From: Chryseobacterium sp. MYb264
GTDB taxonomy: Bacteria > Bacteroidota > Bacteroidia > Flavobacteriales > Weeksellaceae
NCBI RefSeq assembly: GCF_035974275.1
Contig: NZ_CP142422.1
Span: forward strand, 2,604,001 to 2,668,000
Length of the DNA stretch: 64,000 nt
Direction of reading: 5' to 3'
The notes under the pieces are model-generated. The model worked only from the letters and a program-made list of their open reading frames with translations. It made no database searches and was not told the origin of the DNA. Positions 1 through 10,324 of this stretch are shown here, in pieces. The translations under genes and the position numbers were made by a program. Position 1 is the stretch's first letter; the number at the start of each line of letters is the position of its first letter.

Positions 1-5
1 AATAT

Positions 6-10
6 CTCCT
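6..10 (-). promoter_or_regulatory. Possible ribosome binding site of a leftward gene outside the window
   Basis: The minus strand reads AGGAG here, about the right distance from a start codon that would lie just beyond the left edge. Together with the leftward-facing operator at 42-62 it suggests that a gene transcribed leftward begins outside the window. The gene itself cannot be seen. Confidence 0.35.
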
Positions 11-41
11 AGTTTGATTGACATAATACGTTGTTTTTATT

Positions 42-62
42 AGTCTACAAATTTAGTAGACT
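42..62 (-). promoter_or_regulatory. Palindromic operator, copy 1
   Basis: The half-sites AGTCTAC and GTAGACT form a perfect 7-bp inverted repeat around a 7-bp AT-rich spacer. The same palindrome occurs at 13340-13360 in front of the NIL-domain gene. Read on the minus strand, both contain TTTG in the spacer followed by a similar GACTAATAA stretch, so the site would overlap the -33 element of a leftward promoter. A dimeric repressor site is the simplest reading; the regulator is unknown. It could also affect mscS, which starts rightward at 125. Confidence 0.6.
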
Positions 63-124
63 TTTTCTAACTGGCAAAATTTTTGCTGAAAATTTATATA
101 TTTAAATAAAAAAAGTTTCAATTC

Positions 125-1006
125 ATGGAAAAAGAGAGTTTAAGGTATGTAGATGTGGTTTACAGAGTGCTGGAAAGCTGGTATATGAAATTTGCGGAGC
201 TTACGCCCAAATTAATTGTAGGAATTCTTGTTTTTTCTTTCTTCTTAGTTACCAGTAAGTACCTCAGTAAAATTTCAGTAAAAATATTTCACAAACTGTT
301 TCCTAAAAGCCAGAAGGAAAGTTCACTGGTCACCCTGATTGGTGTTTTCAGGTTCATTATTATGATCATGGGGACTTTTATTTCTCTGGAAATTATGGGA
401 TTCAGCGGTTTTCTATGGAAATTCATTGGGAGTCTGGGAGTTGCCGGGGTGATTGCCGGGGTAGCTTTGAAAGATCTGGTATCCAGCATTTTTTCGGGAA
501 TGCTTATCGGTATCGATAAAGCTTTTAAAGTAGGAGACTATATCAGTATTGGCGCCAACTCTGGAACGGTTTCGGAAATTGGCTTTCTGACCACAAAAAT
601 TATTACGGATGATGGTAGAAAGGTTTATATTCCGAATCAGGTCATTTTTAACGCACCCTTTTCCAATATTACCGCTTCACCACAACGCCGAATTATTTTA
701 AATTTTGAAATTCCTGCTGATGAAGATATTTCCATAGCTCAGAAAGGCATGATGGAAGTACTTAAAAATTTAAAAGATATTGACCGTTCGGACAGTGCGG
801 AGGTAATCTTCACAGATTTAAAACAGGGTATATTTACGCTTCAGGCTAAATTCTGGATGAAAGTTGGCGCCAACATCACCCACTTTAAAAGTGAGGCTTA
901 TTTAAAAATAAAGGAAAGACTGGATGCGGATGGCATACAGTTGATAACACCAACGAGCATCAGCATTACAGGTGTCGATAATGGAAACATCTCAAACCAG
1001 AGTTAA
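125..1006 (+). CDS. MscS-family mechanosensitive ion channel
   Basis: This is a 293-residue small-conductance mechanosensitive channel homologue of the inner membrane, which would release solutes when membrane tension rises. Two or three hydrophobic segments (about 28-45, 73-90 and 98-118) precede the pore-helix region with the Gly/Ala-rich run GVAGVIAGVALKDL near residues 104-117. The beta domain follows with KVGDYI and the IPN motif near residue 172, and the alpha/beta C-terminal domain completes the fold. The length fits the compact MscS form without extra periplasmic domains. It stands alone, with an operator-bearing intergenic region upstream. The family is certain; the gating stimulus and ion preference are not. 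Confidence 0.9.
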   Translation: MEKESLRYVDVVYRVLESWYMKFAELTPKLIVGILVFSFFLVTSKYLSKISVKIFHKLFPKSQKESSLVTLIGVFRFIIMIMGTFISLEIMGFSGFLWKFIGSLGVAGVIAGVALKDLVSSIFSGMLIGIDKAFKVGDYISIGANSGTVSEIGFLTTKIITDDGRKVYIPNQVIFNAPFSNITASPQRRIILNFEIPADEDISIAQKGMMEVLKNLKDIDRSDSAEVIFTDLKQGIFTLQAKFWMKVGANITHFKSEAYLKIKERLDADGIQLITPTSISITGVDNGNISNQS

Positions 1007-1110
1007 TAACACTCCCATTTCCAAGCCGTCACCAGCCGCAGCCGCAGACTAGAAAAACAGCCTACACTTGCCCGGATGACATAATACAAATTATTTCAGA
1101 ACTTAGAATG

Positions 1111-1147
1111 AAGGTCGGGACATCATATTTTTTTGATTTCCGACCTT
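1111..1147. other. Inverted repeat downstream of mscS
   Basis: AAGGTCGG at 1111-1118 pairs with CCGACCTT at 1140-1147 across a T-rich loop. It lies between two convergent genes, so it may help end transcription, although no T-run follows the stem. The rest of 1007-1294 shows nothing recognisable. Confidence 0.3.
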
Positions 1148-1294
1148 ATGCTTTATAGATGGGAAGAGTTAATGTACACAGATGGATACCCATTAACATT
1201 GTCATTTTCTTTGATTTTTTAGCATCAGTATTCCGCATGCTTCCAGCCGGATCTTTATTTTAGTTTCAGCGTCACTTACAGTATAGGATGCCCC

Positions 1295-2209
1295 CTATTG
1301 TGAAATCTTACCGTTATTACTTTTCTCTATCTGCTGTCCCTTCTTTTTTTCGGAAACAATACTCAATAAAACACCAAAAGTAATTAAAGATACTCCAACA
1401 GCTAAATTGACCCTAAAATCTTCACCGAAAAACAACACACTCACAGCCACAGCCACGATAGGCTCCAAAGCTCCCATAATAGAGGTTGGCGTTGAACCAA
1501 TCATTTTAATTGCATACACTAAAGTGAGTATCGAAAGAACCGTGGTAACCAGTGCAAAAAGGGAAAGGTTACAGAAAATATCTAATTCAGGAATCAGCAA
1601 TGAATCGCCCATTACCTGTGCTTTCACCAAATAATAAAAAGAAGAAAACAACATAGAATAAAATGTAATCTTCAGACTGGAGCCTCTAATTTTCACTTTA
1701 TTTACCGTTACGATATACAATGCATAAAAAACAGCACTTAACGTTGCAATACCTAATCCCAGGATATTAATATCAAAAACCGAATCTTTGACACTTAAAA
1801 TAAAAACACCGAAAATCGTTATAAATAATGATAAAACCGTGAGCTTCGTAATCGCTTCTTTAAAAACAAAAAAGACAATCAAAGCCACCACTACCGGATA
1901 AACGAAAAATATCGTTGACGCAATTCCCGGTGTGAGGTAGTCGTAACCCATAAAAAGAAATTCTGACATCAGTGCAAAAAAAACTCCCAAAATAAACAAA
2001 GTCAGGGTTTCTTTTCCGGAAATTCTCAGCGACTCTTTTTTGTAGATCAGCAAGGGAAGAATGAATATTGCAGAAAGAAAAAACCTGTAAAACAAGGTGA
2101 TATTCATGGGAAACCCAATGGTTTTCAGAGGCAGGATAAACAAAGGAATCAAGCCATAGGAAACTGAAGAAATAAGAGCCGAAATGTAGCCTTTTGTTTT
2201 TATATTCAT
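1295..2209 (-). CDS. EamA/DMT-superfamily transporter
   Basis: This 304-residue protein has about ten hydrophobic segments arranged as two five-helix halves, the layout of drug/metabolite exporters (EamA domains). The first half ends near residue 135 and the second near residue 285, with a charged C-terminal tail. These inner-membrane proteins usually export amino acids or other small metabolites, but no substrate can be assigned from sequence. It lies about 100 bp downstream of a Crp/Fnr regulator on the same strand, so it may be co-transcribed with it or be its target. Confidence 0.85.
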   Translation of the reverse strand: MNIKTKGYISALISSVSYGLIPLFILPLKTIGFPMNITLFYRFFLSAIFILPLLIYKKESLRISGKETLTLFILGVFFALMSEFLFMGYDYLTPGIASTIFFVYPVVVALIVFFVFKEAITKLTVLSLFITIFGVFILSVKDSVFDINILGLGIATLSAVFYALYIVTVNKVKIRGSSLKITFYSMLFSSFYYLVKAQVMGDSLLIPELDIFCNLSLFALVTTVLSILTLVYAIKMIGSTPTSIMGALEPIVAVAVSVLFFGEDFRVNLAVGVSLITFGVLLSIVSEKKKGQQIEKSNNGKISQ

Positions 2210-2309
2210 AGTGAATCAGCATCTATTTTTAATGCAAAAGCAAAGATTTTGATAAAAAACAGGGTAACAAATGACTTACATCACCGTTTTCATCTGATAT
2301 AGATCAAAT

Positions 2310-2873
2310 TTAAGGCTTTGAAATGCGGCTTAATGTCTCTCGGGAAATCCCCAGATAGGAAGCGATGATCGACTTGGGAACCCGCTGAATCAGCATCGGA
2401 TATTGCAGAAGAAAAATTTCATACCGTTCTTTGGCATCATTACAAAGCAAAGAAACCAAACGTCTTTGGAAAGCGGCATAGGCTGCTTCAATTTTTTTTC
2501 GGAAGAAATATTCCATTTCGGGTAATTCATTACAAAGTCTCTCCCGGTCTTCAAAACTAAGCACCAGCAATTCACAGTCTTCAAGACATTCAACGGTAAG
2601 TGTGGCATTCTTTTTCTTAAAATAAGCATCGTAATCACTGATCCACCAATCTTCCATAGCAAACCGAACAATACGGTCTTTCCCGTCTTCAGACATCACA
2701 GAAGCCTTCAGACATCCCTTCACCACACAATATTCAAAATGAACGGAATCCCCTTCCTGAATTAGAAACCGATGCCTTTTTATTTTTTTAGACTTAAAAA
2801 AAGAGAGAATATAATTAAACTTTTCCTCTGTGAGAGGCGATAATTTTTCGATATGTTGTCTAAATTCTTCCAT
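2310..2873 (-). CDS. Crp/Fnr-family transcriptional regulator
   Basis: This 187-residue protein has an N-terminal cyclic-nucleotide-binding-type beta barrel (about residues 15-115) and a dimerisation helix. It ends in a short helix-turn-helix with VPKSIIASYLGISRETLSRI at the C-terminus. It lacks the Cys cluster of true Fnr and has no clear phosphate-binding cassette for cAMP, as is common in Bacteroidota members of this family, so the signal is unknown. It precedes the EamA transporter gene on the same strand and is a plausible local regulator of it. Confidence 0.85.
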   Translation of the reverse strand: MEEFRQHIEKLSPLTEEKFNYILSFFKSKKIKRHRFLIQEGDSVHFEYCVVKGCLKASVMSEDGKDRIVRFAMEDWWISDYDAYFKKKNATLTVECLEDCELLVLSFEDRERLCNELPEMEYFFRKKIEAAYAAFQRRLVSLLCNDAKERYEIFLLQYPMLIQRVPKSIIASYLGISRETLSRISKP

Positions 2874-3037
2874 TCATCAAGAAAACCGTTTAAATCTAAT
2901 TTTTATAAAGCGGGATAAATATATTAAAATCTCCATTGAATTCAATGAAAAAAGAACACTCCATGAAAATAGTAAAGGATTGTTCTGTTAAAAATAACAA
3001 GTCCTAAGTGTCATAAGAAACGACAGGTCACCTTTAT

Positions 3038-3161
3038 AACCTGAGTTCGATTAAAATCAATAATTTAAAATTTTGATTTTATGGTTATTAAGATACGTAT
3101 CATTGGGCTGAAGCCTATCCCTATTGGCCAGGTAGAATATCTTACCGATCAAACTCAGGTT
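3038..3161. repeat. MITE-like element with terminal inverted repeats
   Basis: This stretch of about 124 bp is bounded by AACCTGAGTTCGAT and ATCAAACTCAGGTT, inverted repeats with one mismatch. It also holds internal inverted segments and no coding potential. It occupies most of the gap between crp and katG (2874-3231). It resembles a non-autonomous mobile element or a dispersed intergenic repeat; no transposase is present. Confidence 0.45.
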
Positions 3162-3180
3162 TATATAGTATATTCAAAAT

Positions 3181-3210
3181 AAAAAAAGGCAGCTTTAAAA
3201 AAGCTACCTT
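3181..3210 (-). terminator. Rho-independent terminator of katG
   Basis: On the minus strand AAGGTAGCTTT pairs with AAAGCTGCCTT and is followed by a run of T. It lies just past the katG stop codon. Confidence 0.8.
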
Positions 3211-3231
3211 CTGTATGATATGAATCTCAGA

Positions 3232-5514
<2,283 letters not shown>

Positions 5515-5564
5515 TTAAATTTTTTATGTTGATTACAATTAAATTTCTCTGTTTAAGAACAAGG

Positions 5565-5595
5565 CAAACCTACAATAGTTTTAAAATAAATACAA
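5565..5595 (-). promoter_or_regulatory. katG promoter
   Basis: The minus strand carries TTG (5595-5593), a 20-bp spacer and TAGGTTTG (5572-5565), an exact match to the Bacteroidota sigma factor consensus TTG-N19-21-TAnnTTTG. The predicted start gives a leader of about 50 nt. Confidence 0.7.
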
Positions 5596-5608
5596 TCTAT
5601 TAAAAATA

Positions 5609-5626
5609 TTTTTACAATAGTAAAAA
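5609..5626. promoter_or_regulatory. Inverted repeat upstream of the katG -33 box
   Basis: TTTTTAC-AATA-GTAAAAA is a perfect 7-bp inverted repeat 14 bp upstream of the katG -33 element, where an activator would bind. OxyR or a Fur/PerR-type protein are candidates. The surrounding intergenic stretch (5509-5891) is otherwise AT-rich and apart from the two promoters shows nothing else. Confidence 0.4.
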
Positions 5627-5843
5627 ACTATAACATCTATTTTATCTTGTTTATAAGTTCATCTTCAAATGGAATACGCATTTAAATTAATAAATATTTG
5701 TAAGACTTGGACAGGAATAATGATGAGATTTTGATATTTAGAATAATTCAATTTAAAGAATAAGCAACTCATTAATTTTAAAGAATTATAAATAATATTG
5801 TAAAAATCAATTACGGTTCATTATAAATAAGTTCGGTATTGTT

Positions 5844-5851
5844 TACCTTTG
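5844..5851 (+). promoter_or_regulatory. -7 element of the DCC-family gene
   Basis: TACCTTTG matches TAnnTTTG, 40 bp before the start codon at 5892. No clear TTG is present at the expected -33 position. Confidence 0.5.
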
Positions 5852-5891
5852 TACATATTAAAGCACGAAAAAGAATTTAAAAATAGAACTC

Positions 5892-6305
5892 ATGCAGGAA
5901 AACTGGCAAAATAAACATATTGTATTTTTCGACGGAGAATGTGGCGTTTGTAATTTTTGGGTACAATGGATCTTGGAAAGAGATAATGAAGACAAATTTA
6001 TGTTTGCTTCTTTACAATCTGATTTCGGCCAAAAATTCTTATCTGAAAGAGGATTGGAAACGACTGTTTTTAACACCATGTATCTATGGAAACCTAATAA
6101 ATATTATCTTATAAAATCAAGTGCAGTACTTCAAATCGCTAATCTACTGGGAGGAATTTACAAGCTTTCTAAAATAGGAAAAGCAATCCCCAAGTTTTTC
6201 AGTGATAAAGTATATGATCTGATCTCGAGAAACAGAATGAAACTGGCAAATCAAAAATGTTATCTGCCTACACCTCATCAGCGAGGGAAGTTTATTGAGG
6301 TTTGA
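5892..6305 (+). CDS. DCC-family thiol-disulfide oxidoreductase-like protein (DUF393)
   Basis: This 137-residue protein starts with the family hallmark FFDGECGVCNFWVQW (residues 12-26), where the two cysteines form a CxxC-like redox site after an acidic residue. The rest follows the DUF393 pattern, including a late CYLPTPHQRGKF. There is no signal peptide. The family is thioredoxin-like by fold, but its substrate is unknown. The gene is monocistronic, with its own promoter and terminator, and lies divergent from katG across 383 bp, which hints at but does not prove a shared redox role. Confidence 0.85.
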   Translation: MQENWQNKHIVFFDGECGVCNFWVQWILERDNEDKFMFASLQSDFGQKFLSERGLETTVFNTMYLWKPNKYYLIKSSAVLQIANLLGGIYKLSKIGKAIPKFFSDKVYDLISRNRMKLANQKCYLPTPHQRGKFIEV

Positions 6306-6366
6306 TTTTTTTCTTAGATATCAATTTACTCAACCTTCAAGGTAGTAATTAAGCTAAATAAATACA

Positions 6367-6399
6367 AAGACTGCTTCAAAATTGAAACAGTCTTTTTTT
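6367..6399 (+). terminator. Rho-independent terminator
   Basis: AAGACTG pairs with CAGTCTT around a TTCAAAATTGAAA inner stem, followed by seven T. It ends the DCC-family gene and separates it from the convergent amylase. Confidence 0.8.
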
Positions 6400-6421
6400 A
6401 TTTAAATATATCGTTAAAATT

Positions 6422-7864
6422 TTATTGATTCAAAGACCAAACCGTGTAAGAATTTGGTGGACACTGAATTTTCACCCGTTTATCTGCCGCGGTTGTAGGA
6501 TACCAGGTAGAATTTCCTGTAAAATCTTTAATCTGCTGATTGCTCCAGTTCGTATCCACCCATTTTTCCTGCCAGTCTGATGAATTATTGATATAAACCA
6601 CCAATCCCGGATTTCCGTTATAGCCGTTTCTTCGTGCAATATACTCATCATTATCGGTATACAAAATGGACGTGTTTCCTGTGGCTTTGTTATTGTGAAT
6701 CCATATTAAATTGTTCAGTTTATCTTTATTCAGCCATTCTTCATAATCGCGATAGAAAATGGTAGGATATCCTTCATGGGTTAAAATATAAGCATACGCT
6801 AACGTTTTATTGTAAATAATATCCGTGTCATGATTCGCTACAAAAGTCACCGCTTTATATGGGTTTCTTTTCCACATCATATCGTCATTCAAGACATTTA
6901 AATTTCCGTTATCAAACGCTTCATCCATCTTATAATATGCAGCAAAATCAAACACTGAACTATTCGCATTATTCGCCCACCACTCCAGCGTATTAACGTT
7001 AGAATCCCAAAGCTCACCCACAGAAAATCCGCCTACACTTGAATTCCACGCATTCACGACCCAAGGTCCGAAACCCTTCACATAATCGAATCGCCAGCCG
7101 TCGAATTTCATGACATTTTTATAATACTTCGCGACAGAATCATCTCTTCCCCAAAGCCAGTCCTGAACATAAGGATTCGCATGACACAGATCCGGGAAAC
7201 CACCGAAAGCGCCTTCATCATTATTTCCGTAAGCATTTTTGTAAAAATCATTATAATTTCTCGGAAATTTTCCTGAGGCGATGCCTGAGAAATTAGTCCA
7301 GGTATTGGTTCCAGTGTAAGGATTCGCTTCCGATTGCCCGCCACTGTTATGGTTAATCACAATATCGGCGTAAACCTGCATATTTTCAGCGTGTGCCTGC
7401 GTGATCAATGCTTCCAGTTCCGTTCGAGAACCAAAACGGGTCTCCACACTGCCATTCTGATTATAATTTCCGAAGTCATAATAATCGGTAGGATCATACC
7501 CCATAGAATACGCTCCGTTTTGTGCTTTCGACGCAGGCGGCAACCAAATGGCCCCGATTCCTGCATTCGACCAGGCGATCACTTTTCCTTTTATGGTATT
7601 CCACCAGTTTCCGCCATCCGGAACATCCCAGTAAAATCCCTGCATCAGAACACCACCTCCTGGTCCCGCAACAAACTTTCCATTGACCGAAGAATTGGTT
7701 CCTGTACTGAATGACCGCCCATCATGTTTGGTGACATTCACAATTCTGTCATGAACTTCAGAATCTAAAGCTTTTTCACCCATCAGCTCATCACTGTTCT
7801 GACATGAATTAATAAGCATGAAACCTATTAAGGGAAGGAATACTTTTATTTTTTTCATAGACAA
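6422..7864 (-). CDS. Secreted alpha-amylase, GH13 family
   Basis: This 480-residue lipoprotein hydrolyses alpha-1,4-glucan links in starch-like polymers. The signal peptide ends in a lipobox (LINSC, Cys21), so it is exported and lipid-anchored. The (beta/alpha)8 barrel shows the conserved GH13 blocks DIVINHN, DGWRFDYVKG (nucleophile Asp), GELWD (acid/base Glu) and FVANHDTD (transition-state Asp). A beta-rich C domain ends with WSLNQ. The pattern resembles the bacterial liquefying amylases of subfamily 5. It stands alone; no SusCD polysaccharide-utilisation genes flank it. Confidence 0.93.
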   Translation of the reverse strand: MSMKKIKVFLPLIGFMLINSCQNSDELMGEKALDSEVHDRIVNVTKHDGRSFSTGTNSSVNGKFVAGPGGGVLMQGFYWDVPDGGNWWNTIKGKVIAWSNAGIGAIWLPPASKAQNGAYSMGYDPTDYYDFGNYNQNGSVETRFGSRTELEALITQAHAENMQVYADIVINHNSGGQSEANPYTGTNTWTNFSGIASGKFPRNYNDFYKNAYGNNDEGAFGGFPDLCHANPYVQDWLWGRDDSVAKYYKNVMKFDGWRFDYVKGFGPWVVNAWNSSVGGFSVGELWDSNVNTLEWWANNANSSVFDFAAYYKMDEAFDNGNLNVLNDDMMWKRNPYKAVTFVANHDTDIIYNKTLAYAYILTHEGYPTIFYRDYEEWLNKDKLNNLIWIHNNKATGNTSILYTDNDEYIARRNGYNGNPGLVVYINNSSDWQEKWVDTNWSNQQIKDFTGNSTWYPTTAADKRVKIQCPPNSYTVWSLNQ

Positions 7865-8033
7865 TATTTTAGTTATTAACCTATTACCTAAATTACAATT
7901 TTATTCATGTAAATTCTATATTTTGTGATTTATTTTAGGTTTAATTAAAAAAAATAAGAATAATTGTAATTTAAATTTTAATTAAAAAAACATAAACTTT
8001 AAAGATTTTCGGTACAATTTTTCCATTATTGCA

Positions 8034-8041
8034 TATATTTG
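8034..8041 (+). promoter_or_regulatory. -7 element of the DUF4290-murA operon
   Basis: TATATTTG matches TAnnTTTG and ends only 6 nt before the ATG at 8048. If it is functional, the transcript would be leaderless or nearly so. Confidence 0.5.
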
Positions 8042-8047
8042 CAGACT

Positions 8048-8716
8048 ATGGAATACAATACCCAAAAAACCCAGCTTCATATACCGGAATACGGTAGAAT
8101 TATACAACAGTTGGTTGAGCGTTGCAAAGAAACTTCTGACAGAAATGAAAGAAACGAAATGGCAGCCGCAATCATTGATTTTATGGGTCAGAGAAACCCT
8201 CAGCTTCGTGATGAAGATAATTATAAACATAAACTTTGGGATCATTTATTCATTTTAGCGGATTATGATTTGGATGTAGATTCACCTTATCCTTTCCCTA
8301 CCAGAGAACAACTGGCAGAGAGACCAAAAACCATGGAATACCCTAAACTACAGGGAGATTTTAAATTTTACGGAAAGAGTATTCTTCAGTTAATAGAAAA
8401 AGCAATTGAACTGGAACAAGGCGACGAGAAAGAAGCCCTGATCGAGGTAATTGCGAACAATATGAAGAAATCTTACAACGTATATAATAAAGAACACGTA
8501 ACGGATGATGTAATTTTCCGTCATTTGAAAGAACTTTCGGAGAACAGGTTGGATTTAACCGGAATTGATTCGCTTGAAAAGAGTAAAATTTACTACACCA
8601 GCAACAATAACCGTAATAACAATAATAACAACCGAAATAACAACAACCGAAGCAATAACCAGAACAATAACAACAAAAGAAGACATAACAACAATAATCA
8701 TAAAAACAGAAAGTAA
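8048..8716 (+). CDS. DUF4290 domain protein with Asn-rich tail
   Basis: This 222-residue protein is typical of Bacteroidota. Residues 1-180 are a helical DUF4290 domain with MEYNTQKTQLHIPEYGR at the N-terminus and a conserved YKHKLWDHLF segment. The last 35 or so residues are nearly all Asn with Arg and Lys, a disordered, possibly RNA- or DNA-binding tail. I chose the ATG at 8048 because the upstream alternative is a TTG inside the -7 box. murA follows with no gap (TAA then ATG), so the two are almost certainly co-transcribed. The function is unknown; the link to murA suggests a cell-envelope role. Confidence 0.85.
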   Translation: MEYNTQKTQLHIPEYGRIIQQLVERCKETSDRNERNEMAAAIIDFMGQRNPQLRDEDNYKHKLWDHLFILADYDLDVDSPYPFPTREQLAERPKTMEYPKLQGDFKFYGKSILQLIEKAIELEQGDEKEALIEVIANNMKKSYNVYNKEHVTDDVIFRHLKELSENRLDLTGIDSLEKSKIYYTSNNNRNNNNNNRNNNNRSNNQNNNNKRRHNNNNHKNRK

Positions 8717-10024
8717 ATGAGTGGAACATTTCAGATAAGAGGAGGGAAAAGATTGCATGGTGAAATCACTCCACAAGGGGCTAAAAATGAAGCTCTACAA
8801 ATTCTTTGTGCGGTTTTATTAACTGACCAGGAAGTTAGAATTAAAAACATTCCGGATATTCATGACGTGAACCGACTAATTGAAATCCTGGGAGACTTCG
8901 GGGTAAAAGTGACTAAAAACGGACATGGAGATTATACTTTCCAGGCTGATAAAGTTAATTTTGATTATATAAAATCCAGCGAGTTCAAAAAGGACGGCGC
9001 GAGATTAAGAGGATCAATCATGTTGATGGGTCCCATGTTGGCAAGATACGGAGAAGCCTATATGCCAACTCCAGGTGGAGACAAAATCGGAAGAAGAAGA
9101 TTAGACACTCACTTCCAGGGTCTTGTTGAACTGGGTGCCGAATTTCATTATGATGAAGAAGAATATTTCTATTCTTTAAAGGCGAAGGAGCTTAACGGTA
9201 AATTCATTTTACTGGAAGAAGCTTCCGTAACAGGAACTGCCAATATCGTAATGGCAGCCGTTTTAGCAAAGGGTAAGACAAGAATTTATAATGCCGCTTG
9301 CGAACCTTATCTTCAGCAGCTTTGTAAGATGCTGAACAGAATGGGCGCTAATATTTCGGGAATCGGCTCTAATTTATTAACAATTGAAGGTGTTGAATAT
9401 CTTCATGGGACTGAGCACACCATGCTTCCTGACATGGTAGAAATAGGATCCTGGATTGGTCTTGCAGCCATGACAAAATCTGAAATCACTATTAAAAATG
9501 TAAACTGGAACCAATTGGGCGTTATCCCTAATACATTCAGAAAATTAGGTATTCAGCTTGAGCAAAGTAATGATGATATTTTCATTCCGGCTCAGGAAAA
9601 TTATACCATCCAGAAATTCATTGACGGTTCGATCTTAACCATTTCGGATGCGCCATGGCCAGGATTTACTCCGGATTTGTTATCAATTATTTTAGTGGTT
9701 GCCACTCAGGCGAAAGGAAGTCTTTTAGTTCACCAGAAAATGTTTGAATCAAGATTATTTTTTGTTGATAAATTAATTGACATGGGCGCACAGATTATCC
9801 TTTGTGATCCGCACAGAGCAACCGTCATCGGATTGAATCAGGAAGCTCCTTTAAGAGGAACAACGATGGTTTCTCCAGACATCAGAGCGGGTAATGCGCT
9901 TCTTATCGCGGCACTTTCTGCAGAAGGAAAATCGATTATCCACAATATCGAGCAGATCGACAGAGGATATGAAAATATCGATGGAAGACTAAAAGCGATT
10001 GGTGCTGATATTGAAAGAATATAA
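8717..10024 (+). CDS. murA: UDP-N-acetylglucosamine 1-carboxyvinyltransferase MurA
   Basis: MurA transfers enolpyruvate from phosphoenolpyruvate to UDP-GlcNAc, the first committed step of peptidoglycan synthesis, in the cytoplasm. The 435-residue protein begins with the substrate-binding QGAKNEAL (residues 20-27) and has the two-domain inside-out barrel fold. The catalytic loop reads PTPGGDKIGRRRLDTH. Asp122 stands where most MurA enzymes have the Cys that is alkylated by fosfomycin. Asp variants are known in mycobacteria and chlamydiae, are active and resist the drug. Translation is probably coupled to the DUF4290 gene directly upstream. Confidence 0.96.
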   Translation: MSGTFQIRGGKRLHGEITPQGAKNEALQILCAVLLTDQEVRIKNIPDIHDVNRLIEILGDFGVKVTKNGHGDYTFQADKVNFDYIKSSEFKKDGARLRGSIMLMGPMLARYGEAYMPTPGGDKIGRRRLDTHFQGLVELGAEFHYDEEEYFYSLKAKELNGKFILLEEASVTGTANIVMAAVLAKGKTRIYNAACEPYLQQLCKMLNRMGANISGIGSNLLTIEGVEYLHGTEHTMLPDMVEIGSWIGLAAMTKSEITIKNVNWNQLGVIPNTFRKLGIQLEQSNDDIFIPAQENYTIQKFIDGSILTISDAPWPGFTPDLLSIILVVATQAKGSLLVHQKMFESRLFFVDKLIDMGAQIILCDPHRATVIGLNQEAPLRGTTMVSPDIRAGNALLIAALSAEGKSIIHNIEQIDRGYENIDGRLKAIGADIERI

Positions 10025-10086
10025 TAAGTTATAAATGATGAGTTTTAAGTTATTAGTTTACTTAAAATTATAATTTCATAAAAAAG

Positions 10087-10118
10087 CGTTCAAAATTATT
10101 TGAACGCTTTTTTTTTAC
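10087..10118 (+). terminator. Rho-independent terminator of murA
   Basis: GCGTTCAAA and TTTGAACGC form a perfect 9-bp stem with a 4-nt loop, followed by ten T. Confidence 0.9.
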
Positions 10119-10324
10119 TTTAAAAAGTATGTTTTTTTTAACGCAAAGTTTTATTTTTAATACTGCATATTTTTAAAGGAGCAAAGAGGAATCAACAAGT
10201 TGATTGGATCAAGCTTTCGTTTTAGCCTCGTGATACTTCTTGACATCTTTGTTTTAAAGGTTTTCTTACCCTATTTTTACTTTTACCTTTTTACCCGGCT
10301 CTCTTTACTTTTTACAGAACCGAC

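Noticed and set aside
3038..3060. GAGTTCGATT resembling a tRNA T-arm
   Set aside because: No acceptor or anticodon stem surrounds it; it is the left end of the MITE-like repeat.
8361..8776. Minus-strand Cys/Tyr/Val-rich frames over the DUF4290 tail
   Set aside because: They are shadows of the repetitive Asn codons on the other strand.
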